This document shows positions 54,701 through 64,000 of a stretch of DNA of 64,000 nt, in pieces. A model generated the notes under the pieces. The model had not been told where the DNA came from. It did no database searches and saw nothing but the letters and a program-made list of their open reading frames with translations. The position numbers and the translations under genes were made by a program. This stretch comes from Phytohabitans suffuscus (GTDB lineage: Bacteria; Actinomycetota; Actinomycetes; Mycobacteriales; Micromonosporaceae). The stretch's first letter is position 1. Every line of letters begins with the position of its first letter. The DNA lies in assembly GCF_011764565.1 (NCBI RefSeq), contig NZ_AP022871.1, positions 1-64,000 on the forward strand, in the 5' to 3' direction.

Positions 54701-57700
54701 ATCCTTCGGCATCTCCGGCACCAACGCCCACATCATCATCGAACAAGCCCCCGAACCCGACCCCGACACCCCACCCCAGATCGACAACAACGACGACGGC
54801 GTGTGGCTACTCTCCGCCAAGGGCATGCCGGCGTTGCGCGCACAGGCCGCCCGCCTCACCGACTGGCTCCAAGACCGGCCGGAGCTGACAGCAACCCAGG
54901 TCGGCTGGTCACTATGGAACACCCGCACCCAGCTACCCGACCGAGCAGTAATCACCGGCGAACAAAAACTCGACGCCCTGACCGCCCTAGCCAAAGGACA
55001 ACCACACCCGCAGGTAATCACCGCAGCCGGCGACGGACGCCCCGCTAGCGCGATGGTATGGGCCTTCACCGGCCAAGGCGCCCAGCACGTAGGCATGGGA
55101 ACCGGCCTCTACCAACGCTTCCCCATCTTCGCCGAAACACTCGACCACATCTGCGCCCTACTGAACCCGCGACTACGTGACGTGATGTTCAACGGCCCAG
55201 CCGAGGTGCTGGACCACACCTCTTTCACCCAGCCGGCGATCTTCGCCCACCAGGTGGCGCTGGCCGCTTTGCTGGAGAGCTTCGGCGTGAAACCGGACAT
55301 AGTGGTCGGCCACTCCATCGGCGAAATCACTGCCGCGCACATCGCCGGCATCCTCAACCTGCCCGACGCCTGCGCCCTGGTCACCGCGCGTGCCACCCTG
55401 ATGGGCGCACTGCCGGCAGGCGGCGCGATGGCCACCGTTCACACCAGCGCCGAGCACCTGGCACCGTTGCTGACCGACGGGGTCAGCATCGCCGCACTGA
55501 ACACCCCCACCGACACCGTGGTCTCCGGCCCTACCGAGCACGTCGACGCACTCATCACCCGGCTACGCGACCAAGGCATCAAATGCAGCCGGCTACGGAC
55601 CAGCCACGCCTTCCACTCGGCCGCGATGGACCCCATCCTCGACGACTTCGCCCACGCCATCGCCGACCTCGACTACCACGCTCCGACCATCCCGCTGATC
55701 AGCGGCCCGGACGGTCAAGCCGCCATCACCACCCCGGACTACTGGGTCCAGCAGCTGCGGGAGCCGGTCCGGTTCCACCCAGCCATCAGCCACATAGACC
55801 GCCAGCACCCCGGAGCGTTCTACCTCGAAATAGGACCCCACCCGACACTCACCACCGCCATCCAACACACCCTCCCGCAACCACACACCACCCACACCCA
55901 ACACCGCAGCGAGCCAGCCACCACCACCCTCCACACCACACTCGCACACGCACACGTCACCGGCATCCCCATCGACTGGACACCGGCGTTCCCAGCCGCA
56001 GCACCGATCGAACTACCCACCTACGCCTTCCAACGCCAGCGCTTCTGGTTGGAGGCGCCGGCGCCGATCGAGTTGCCGGCCGCCACGGCGGCGGAGATTC
56101 AGTTCTGGGACGCGGTGGACCGGGAGGACGTCGACGCGCTGTCCACCACTCTCGGCGCCGAGCCCGACCCGTTGGGGCGGGTCCTACCGGCCTTGACCGC
56201 CTGGCGTCGTGACCAGGCCGACGCCGCGGTGGTCGAGGGTTGGCGTTACGAGGTCGTGTGGGAGCCCGTTCCCGGTGCGGCTGCCGGTGTGGCTCCCGGT
56301 GCGGTGACCCTTGCCGGGGACTGGCTGCTCGTCCTCGCGCCAGAGCACGCCGACCACCCGGCTGTCGCCCTGGTCCAGGATGCCCTGGCGGAGCACGGCG
56401 CGACGGTGGACACCCTCACGGCTTTCCCCGGCGCCCCGATCGATCTGCCCGACACCGATTTCGCCGGTGTGGTCAGCCTGCTCGCCTTGGACGAGGGGCC
56501 AACCCCGGACTATCCGGCCACCCCGCGGGGCCTGGCCGGGAACGTGGCTCTACTGCAGGCCATCACCAGCCGCGACACCCGACTATGGTGTGTCACCCAG
56601 GGTGCGATCGCCGTCAACACCACCGAACCACTACCCCACCCCACCCAGGCCATGACCTGGGGTATGGGCCGCGTCGCCGCCCTCGAACACCCCCAGCACT
56701 GGGCCGGCCTCATCGACCTCCCGACCACCACCGACCCCCACACCAGCCAACTCCTCGCGGCCCTGCTCGCCACCGACCCCAGCCAGCCACCGCCCGAAGA
56801 CCAGGTCGCCATCCGCCCCTCCGGCCTACATGCCCGCCGCCTCCGCCACGCCCCCAGCCCCAGCCCCAGCCCCAGCCCCAGCCCCAGCCCCAGCCCCAGC
56901 CCCAGCCCCAGCCCCAGCGATGGTGACCAGCCGTGGAAGCCGACCGGGACGACCCTCATCACCGGCGGCACCGGAGCACTCGCCACCCACATCGCCACCT
57001 GGCTCACCGAACAAGGCGCCCCACACATCCTGCTCGCCTCACGCAGCGGAACCAACGCGCCGACCGCCCAACAACTCACCGCCCTCGCCAACGACACCAC
57101 ACAGATCACCATCACCAGCTGCGACATCACCGACCCACAACAGATCGAACAACTCCTCCACTCGATCCCCGCGCAGCACCCCCTGACCACGGTCATCCAC
57201 ACGGCCGGCGTGGCAGAGGACATCCCCTTCGCGGAGGTCACGGCCGAACATGCCAACGATGTCCTTGCTCCCAAGTCCCACGCCGCCTACCACCTTCACC
57301 GGCTCACGCAGGACCAGCCCGGCGTCACTTTGGTGTTGTTTTCGTCGGCCGCCGCCACCTGGGGCAGCGGGCACCAAGCCGCCTACGCCGCAGCCAACAC
57401 CTACCTCGACGCCCTCGCCCAACACCGCACCACCCACAACCTCCCCACCACCAGCATCGCCTGGGGCCCCTGGAACAACATCGGCATGGCCGCCAACCCC
57501 CAAACACTCCAATACCTCACCCAACGAGGCCTCCACCCACTCAACCCCCACCACGCCACCAAAGCCCTCCACCACACCCTCACCCACCCCACCCCCACCA
57601 CCACCATCACCAACACCAACTGGCACACCTTCACCACCACCTTCACCACCCACCGACCCAGCCCACTCCTCACCCACCTCACCCCCAACCCACCACCCCC

Positions 57701-60700
57701 ACCAACACACCAACCAAACCAACCCACTCACCACACACCTCAACACCCTCAACCCACAACAACAACACCAACACCTCCTCACCCTCATCCAAACCCACAC
57801 CGCCACCACCCTCGGACACCCCACCACCCACCACATCCCACCCCACCAACCCTTCCAACAACACGGCCTCGACAGCCTCACCGCCATCCAACTCCGCAAC
57901 ACCCTCACCACCCACACCACACTCCCCCTCCCCACCACCCTCATCTACGACCACCCCACACCACACCAACTCGCCACCCACCTCCAACAACAACTCACCA
58001 ACACCACAACCACCCCAACCCCAACCACCACCACCCACACCACCAACCAACCCATCGCCATCATCGGCATCGCCTGCCACTACCCCGGCAACACCCACAA
58101 CCCCCACGACCTCTGGACCCTCACCCACACCGAACAAGACGCCATCACCCCACCCCCCACCAACCGAGGCTGGAACACCACCCCACAAACCCACACCACC
58201 CACGGCGGCTACCTCCACCACGCCACCCAATTCGACCCCACCCCTTCAACATCAACCCCCGCGAAGCACTCGCCATGGACCCCCAACAACGACTCCTCCT
58301 CGAAACCGCCTGGGAAACCATCGAAAACGCCAACATCCCCCACCACACCCTCCAACACACCAACACCGGCATCTACACCGGACTGTCCTCACAGGACTAT
58401 GGAACGCGTCTCGCGGACGCGGGCGAAGAGGTGGAAGGTTATGTCGCCACTGGCAACCTGGGGAGCGTGGTGTCTGGGCGGGTGGCCTACACCCTCGGCC
58501 TCGAAGGCCCAGCGGTCACCATCGACACCGCCTGCTCCTCATCACTGGTCGCCATCCACCTGGCCGCACAGGCACTCCGCACCGGCGAATGCGACCTCGC
58601 CCTCGCCGGCGGCATCACCATCATGGCCACCCCGGGCGCCTTCATCGAGTTCTCCCGCCAGCAGGCACTGGCATCCGACGGGCGCTGCAAGTCCTTCGCG
58701 GACGCCGCCGATGGCACGGGCTGGGGTGAGGGTGTCGGCCTGCTCCTACTGGAGCGGCTCTCCGACGCCCAGAAGAACGGCCACCACATCCACGCCATCA
58801 TCCGCGGAACAGCCACCAACCAGGACGGCGCCAGCAACGGCCTAACCGCCCCCAACGGCCCATCACAGCAGCGGGTCATCCGCCAAGCCCTCGCCAACGC
58901 CGGCCTCACCCCAGCCGACGTCGACGCCGTCGAAGCACACGGCACCGGCACCACCCTCGGCGACCCGATCGAAGCCCAAGCCCTACTCGCCACCTACGGC
59001 CAAGACCGACCCGCCGACCAACCACTATGGCTCGGCTCCATCAAATCCAACATCGGCCACACCCAAGCCGCCGCAGGCGTAGCCGGCATCATCAAAATGG
59101 TCCAAGCCATGCACCACAGGGTCCTACCCCGCACCCTGCACGTCGACCAGCCCACCACCCACGTCGACTGGAACAGCGGCGCCGTCCGCCTCCTCACCAC
59201 CACCATCAACTGGCCCGAAACCGGCCGACCCCGCAGAGCCGGCATCTCATCCTTCGGCATCTCCGGCACCAACGCCCACATCATCATCGAACAAGCCCCC
59301 GAACCCACACCCACCAACACACCCAAACCGGAACCGAACACCGAAACAGACAGCGTCTGGCTACTCTCCGCCAAAGGCATACCCGCACTACACGCACAAG
59401 CAGCCCGCCTCACCCAATGGCTCCAAGACCGGCCAGAGCTAACAGCAACCCAGGTCGGCTGGTCACTATGGAACACCCGCACCCAGCTACCCGACCGGGC
59501 GGTGGTGGTCGGCCAGGATCGGCGGCAACTGGTGGACGGGTTGGCGGCGCTGGCGGAGGGGCAACCGCACCCGCAGGTGATCAGCGGGGCCGGCGACGGG
59601 CGGCCCGCTGGCGCGATGGTGTGGGCGTTCACGGGTCAGGGTTCGCAGCATGTGGGCATGGGAGCCGGCCTGTACCAACGGTTCCCGGTGTTCGCCGAGG
59701 CACTCGACCGCGTCTGCGCTCTGCTGGACCCGAGGCTGCGCGCGGTGATGTTCGACGGCCCAGCCGAAATGTTGGACCACACCTCTTTCACACAGCCGGC
59801 GATCTTCGCCCACCAGGTGGCGCTGGCTGCTTTGTTGGAGAGCTTCGGTGTGAGACCGGACATAGTGGTAGGCCACTCGATCGGCGAGATAACGGCCGCG
59901 CACATCGCCGGCGTCCTCAACCTCGCGGACGCCTGCGCCCTGGTCACCGCGCGTGCCACGCTGATGGGCGCACTACCCGCGGGCGGCGCGATGGCCACCG
60001 TCCACACCAGCTCAGAGGCACTGGCACCCCTGCTGCCCGACGAGATCAGCATCGCCGCACTGAACACCCCCACCGACACCGTGGTCTCCGGCCCGACCGA
60101 GCACGTCGACGCACTCATCACCCGGCTACGCGACCAAGGCATCAAATGCAGCCGGCTACGGACCAGCCACGCCTTCCACTCCCCCGCAATGGACCCCATC
60201 CTCGACGACTTCACCCACGCCATCACCGACCTCGACTACCAAACTCCCGCCATCCCGCTGATCAGCGGCCCGCACGGTCAAGCCGCCGCCATCACCACTC
60301 CTGGCTACTGGGTCCAGCAACTACGGGAACCGGTCCAGTTCCACCCGGCCATCAGCCACATAGACCGCCAGCACTCCGGAGCGTTCTACCTGGAAATAGG
60401 ACCCCACCCGACGCTCACCACCGCGATCCAGCACACCCTCCCGCAACCACACACCACCCACACCCAACACCGCAGCGAGCCGGCCGCCACCACCTTCCAC
60501 ACCGCACTCGCACACGCACACGTCACCGGCATCCCCATCAACTGGACACCAGCACTCCCGGCCGTGGCGCCGATCGAACTACCCACCTACGCCTTCCAAC
60601 GGCAACACTTCTGGGTCGACCCGCCGGCGCGGAAGGGGGCCGCGGGCACGACTGTCGCCGAAACTCAGTTCTGGGACGCGGTGGACCGGGAGGACGTCGC

Positions 60701-62746
60701 CGCGCTGTCCGCGACCCTGGGCACTGCCCCGGACCAGCTCGGACAGGTCCTACCCGCGCTGGCCAGCTGGCGTCGTGACCACGCCGATGCCGCCGCGGTC
60801 GATGCCTGGCGCTACAGCGTCGTGTGGGAGCTCCGGTCCACCCCCACAAGTTCCGGTGCGGTGACGCTTGCCGGGGACTGGCTGCTGGTCTTCCCGTCGC
60901 AGGACGCCGAGCACCCGGCTGTCGCCCTGGTCAGGGACGCCCTGGCGGAGCACGGCGCGACGGTGTACACCCTCGGCCCGGACCCGGGTGGTCAGATCCA
61001 TCTGCCCGAACAGGACTTCGCCGGCGTGGTCAGCCTGCTTGCCCTGGACGAGCGGGCCACCCCCGACCACCCGGCCACCCCGCAGGGCCTGGTTGGAAAC
61101 GTGGCGCTGCTTCAAGCCCTCACCACCGGCCGGCCGCAGACCCGGCTCTGGTGTCTGACCCAGGGCGCGGTCGCCACGAGCCGGACCGAGCCGCTGCCCT
61201 ACCCGACCCAGGCCCTCACCTGGGGTATGGGGCGGGTCGCCGCCCTCGAACATCCCCGCCAATGGGCCGGGCTGGTCGACCTACCGGTCACCGTCGACTC
61301 CCACACCGGCAGTCTCCTCGCCAGCGTGCTGGCCGCCGACCCCAGCCAGCCACCGCCCGAGGACCAGGTCGCCATCCGCCCCTCCGGCCTCCACGCCCGC
61401 CGCCTCCAGCACGCCCCCAGCCCCAGCAACGGCGGCAAGCCGTGGAAACCGACGGGCACCACTCTTATCACCGGCGGCACCGGAGCCCTCGCCACCCACA
61501 TCGCCACCTGGCTCACCGAACAAGGCGCCCCACACATCCTGCTCGCATCCCGCAGCGGAACCAACGCACCAACCGCCCAACACCTCACCGCCCTCGCCAA
61601 CGACACCACACAGATCACCATCACCAGCTGCGACATCACCGACCCACAACAGACCGAGCAACTCCTCCACTCGATCCCCGCGCAGCACCCCCTGACCACC
61701 GTCATCCACACCGCGGGGGTAGCGGAGAACGCTCCTCTCGACGAGTTCACCACCGAGCACGCGAACGGCATCCTCGGTCCCAAGTCCCACGCCGCCTACC
61801 ACCTCCACCAGCTCACCAAGGACCGGCCCGACCTCACGCTCGTCCTCTTCTCCTCCGGCTCCGCCACGTGGGGCAGCAGCCGCCAGGCCACCTATGCCGC
61901 GGCCAACGCCTACCTCGACGCGCTCGCGGAACACCGCACCGCCAACAGCCTGCCCACCACCAGCATCGCCTGGGCGCCCTGGAACGACATCGGCATGGCG
62001 GCCGACCCGGCGATCCTCAGCTACTACACGAAGCGAGGGCTGCGCCCGCTCGACCCCGACCTGGCCGTCAAAGCCCTCCACCACGCCCTGACCCACCCCG
62101 CCGCCACCATCACCGTCGCTGACATCGACTGGCGGACCTTCCCCGCGCCGTTCACCACCCACCGCCCCAGCCCACTGCTCACCCACCTCACCCCCCAACC
62201 CACCTCCCACGGCGACACCACCGACGGAACCAACCCACTCACCACACACCTCAACACCCTCAACCCACAACAACAACACCAACACCTCCTCACCCTCATC
62301 CAAACCCACACCGCCACCACCCTCGGACACCCCACCACCCACCACATCCCACCCCACCAACCCTTCCAACAACACGGCCTCGACAGCCTCACCGCCATCC
62401 AACTCCGCAACACCCTCACCACCCACACCACACTCCCCCTCCCACCACCCTCATCTACGACCACCCCACACCACACCAACTCGCCACCCACCTCCAACAA
62501 CAACTGACCGGAGGAGACGGGTTCGCCGAGGAGGGCATCCTGTCGCAGCTGGAGAGGTGGGACCCGAGTGACGACCTCGTGGACGAGGCGGCGCGCAGGC
62601 GGGTCGCCGTACGGCTGCGGCTGCTGCTGGAGAGATGGAGCGGGACGGAGCAGGAGGAAGAACGCACCGCCGCGCACCGGGAGCTGGAAACGGCGTCGGC
62701 AGACGCCCTTTTCGACCTGATCTCCACCGAGTTCGGAAAGTCCTGA
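48776..62746 (+). CDS. Modular type I PKS (PKS-B): three KS-AT-KR-ACP modules; six frame breaks
   Basis: About 4,658 residues after six single C bases are restored at 53710, 53790, 57682, 57696, 58241 and 62441. ATG 48776 follows a GGGGAG-type site and starts the N-terminal docking coiled coil ([19 protein letters not shown]). Module 4: KS (VDTACSS) 48882-50160, AT (GHSIGE, HAFH, malonyl), KR, ACP ([11 protein letters not shown]). Modules 5 and 6 have the same layout, with KS cores at about 53500 and 58045. All ATs carry HAFH. All KRs keep the second Ser of FSS and the Tyr. KR6 is A-type (AEN plus W). KR4 and KR5 combine an Asp at the B-type position with the A-type Trp. No DH or ER is present, so three hydroxyls in 1,3 spacing are predicted. 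A C-terminal docking helix ends [13 protein letters not shown]. Confidence 0.92.
52286..52369 (+). repeat. CCCAGC hexanucleotide array, 14 copies, in PKS-B module 4
   Basis: Fourteen uninterrupted CCCAGC units encode (Pro-Ser)14 just ahead of the catalytic half of KR4 (before [17 protein letters not shown]). It lengthens an inter-domain linker and is in frame. Confidence 0.95.
52777..53827 (+). repeat. About 1.05-kb near-identical repeat, copy 1 (copy 2 at 57326-58374)
   Basis: Covers the KR active-site part, the ACP and the N-terminal third of the next KS. It matches 57326-58374 almost base for base, and its ACP part recurs at about 62230-62500. The coding strand is very G-poor (ACC, CAC, CCC, AAC, CAA codons), giving Thr/His/Gln/Asn-rich protein. 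Differences between copies are mainly the length of C runs. Confidence 0.9.
54500..55361 (+). repeat. KS/AT segment nearly identical to PKS-A module 3 (inverted copy at 25780-26640)
   Basis: Partner of the minus-strand copy in PKS-A. It lies in module 5 from [14 protein letters not shown] in the KS to the AT segment [11 protein letters not shown]. Confidence 0.85.
56853..56918 (+). repeat. CCCAGC hexanucleotide array, 11 copies, in PKS-B module 5
   Basis: Eleven in-frame CCCAGC units encode (Pro-Ser)11 at the same KR-linker position as the array at 52286-52369. Confidence 0.95.
57326..58374 (+). repeat. About 1.05-kb near-identical repeat, copy 2
   Basis: Second copy of the KR-ACP-KS segment described at 52777-53827. 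Its C runs at 57682, 57696 and 58241 are each one base shorter than in copy 1. Conversely, copy 1 is shorter at two other runs. Confidence 0.9.
61416..61427 (+). repeat. CCCAGC unit, 2 copies, in PKS-B module 6
   Basis: Two CCCAGC units (Pro-Ser-Pro-Ser) at the same linker position as the longer arrays in modules 4 and 5, probably close to the unexpanded state. Confidence 0.85.
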
Positions 62747-62794
62747 GCTCGATGACGTCCGTGTCTGTCCGCTGAGGCGAGGAGCTTGGGCTAG

Positions 62795-64000
62795 ATGCCG
62801 AACGAAGAGAAGCTACTGGAGCACCTCCGCTGGGTGACGGCGGAGCTCCGCGACACGCGGCGGCGGCTGCACGAGGTCGAGTCGGCCATACCCGAGCCGA
62901 TCGCCGTCACCGGCATGGCCTGCCGCTACCCCGGCGGTGCCCGCTCGGCCGAAGACCTGTGGACGTTGGTGGCCGGCGACGGCGACGCCCTCTCGACGTT
63001 TCCGACCGACCGGGGCTGGGACGTCGAGCGGCTGTACGACCCGGATCCCGACCAGCCCGGAAAGTGCTATGTGGACAGTGGATTCTTCGTCGACGCGACC
63101 CGGTTCGACGCCGCGTTCTTCGGCATCTCGCCGCGCGAAGCGTTGGCCATGGACCCGCAGCAGCGGCTGCTCCTCGAGACGGCCTGGGAGGCGTTCGAGC
63201 GCGGTGGTCTCACCCGCGAGGCGCTGAGCGGGAGCAACACCGGCGTGTTCGTCGGGGTGAGCTCGCACGACCACCTGTCGCTGATGGGCCACGTCCCGGC
63301 CGAGCTTGAGGGGTACGTAGGTATGGGGAACGTGGGGAGTGTGGTGTCCGGGCGGGTGGCCTACACTCTCGGCCTCGAAGGCCCAGCCGTCACCATCGAC
63401 ACCGCCTGCTCCTCATCCCTCGTCGCCATCCACCTGGCCGCACAGGCACTCCGCACCGGCGAATGCGACCTCGCCCTCGCCGGCGGCATCACCATCATGG
63501 CCACCCCAGGCGCCTTCATCGAGTTCTCCCGGCAGCGCGCGCTATCCCTCGACGGGCGCTGCAAGTCCTTCGCCGAAGCAGCTGACGGCACAGGCTGGGG
63601 TGAAGGTGCCGGCCTGCTCGTGCTGGAGCGGCTCTCCGACGCCCAGAGGAACGGCCACCACATCCACGCCGTCATCCGCGGAACAGCCACCAACCAGGAC
63701 GGCGCCAGCAACGGCCTCAGCGCACCCAACGGCCCCTCGCAGCAACGCGTCATCCGCCAAGCCTTGACGAATGCCGGCCTCACCCCGGCCGACGTCGACG
63801 CGGTGGAGGCACATGGCACCGGCACCACGCTCGGTGACCCGATCGAGGCCCAGGCGCTGCTGGCCACCTACGGCCAGGACCGCCCCACCGACCAACCACT
63901 GTGGCTGGGCTCCATCAAGTCGAACATCGGCCACACCCAAGCCGCCGCAGGCGTAGCCGGCATCATCAAAATGGTCCAAGCCATCCAACACGGCATCCTG
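62795..64000 (+). CDS. Modular type I PKS (PKS-C), N-terminal part, cut by window end
   Basis: The frame stays open to the window end (402 codons visible). The N-terminal docking helix reads [31 protein letters not shown] follows from [16 protein letters not shown], with the active-site Cys in [10 protein letters not shown], the first His in [13 protein letters not shown] and the second in [11 protein letters not shown], so it is a condensing KS. AGGAG lies 10 nt before ATG 62795, and the PKS-B stop is 48 nt upstream. Downstream domains lie outside the window. The segment from about 63340 is nearly the same DNA as the KS of PKS-B module 6. Confidence 0.92.
   Translation, partial: MPNEEKLLEHLRWVTAELRDTRRRLHEVESAIPEPIAVTGMACRYPGGARSAEDLWTLVAGDGDALSTFPTDRGWDVERLYDPDPDQPGKCYVDSGFFVDATRFDAAFFGISPREALAMDPQQRLLLETAWEAFERGGLTREALSGSNTGVFVGVSSHDHLSLMGHVPAELEGYVGMGNVGSVVSGRVAYTLGLEGPAVTIDTACSSSLVAIHLAAQALRTGECDLALAGGITIMATPGAFIEFSRQRALSLDGRCKSFAEAADGTGWGEGAGLLVLERLSDAQRNGHHIHAVIRGTATNQDGASNGLSAPNGPSQQRVIRQALTNAGLTPADVDAVEAHGTGTTLGDPIEAQALLATYGQDRPTDQPLWLGSIKSNIGHTQAAAGVAGIIKMVQAIQHGIL

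Noticed and set aside
53690..58250. Programmed ribosomal frameshifting in PKS-B
   Set aside because: The two repeat copies are shifted at different C runs and carry the full run at the other's break point, which fits sequencing error better than a conserved slippery site.

Overview
The window is high-GC actinomycete DNA. Abundant secreted xylan- and arabinan-degrading enzymes with CBM2/CBM13 modules, together with a large modular polyketide synthase (PKS) locus, suggest a filamentous soil actinomycete, plausibly in or near Micromonosporaceae. That placement is inferred from gene content only.

Left part (about 1-16,080): a partial GAF-domain protein, a STAS-domain protein and an ADP-ribosylglycohydrolase lead into a plant-polysaccharide island. 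The island holds CBM2-GH62 and CBM2-GH30 (one minus-strand unit), a GH43-CBM42 with a GH43-type remnant behind it, a divergent GH27-CBM13 and a CBM13-GH43. A 14-bp palindrome of the form TGTTANCGNTAACA lies upstream of three of these genes and looks like the operator of a sugar-responsive LacI-type repressor. A methyltransferase, a LysR regulator, a shortened GPP34 protein and a secreted type-B carboxylesterase complete this part.

Right part (about 16,100-64,000, running off the right edge): a type I modular PKS gene cluster. An operon of free carrier protein, flavin-dependent halogenase, crotonyl-CoA carboxylase/reductase (CCR), KASIII and 3-hydroxyacyl-CoA dehydrogenase looks like a supply line for an unusual, possibly halogenated, alkylmalonyl extender. 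PKS-A (minus) reads KSQ-AT-ACP loading / KS-AT-KR-ACP / KS-AT-DH-KR-ACP / KS-AT-DH-ER-KR-ACP. PKS-B (plus) has three KS-AT(malonyl)-KR-ACP modules, which would build a 1,3-polyol stretch. PKS-C begins at 62,795 and is cut by the window end. Between PKS-A and PKS-B lie a DUF5988-like protein, an acyl-CoA carboxyltransferase, a type II thioesterase, a SARP activator, a CPA2 antiporter and a large LuxR (LAL) regulator. No chain-terminating thioesterase is present, so the cluster must continue to the right. Repeated GCTTTAGG/CCTAAAGC-type boxes precede the extender operon, the PKS-A/DUF5988 promoter, the SARP/antiporter promoter and PKS-B, and may be the SARP regulon.

Caution on the sequence: fourteen reading-frame breaks in seven genes each look like the loss of one base from a C or G run. 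In PKS-B this can be proved internally, because nearly identical repeat copies carry the full-length runs. Restoring one base at each site gives intact genes, so these genes are annotated as whole CDSs and the breaks are treated as probable sequencing errors.
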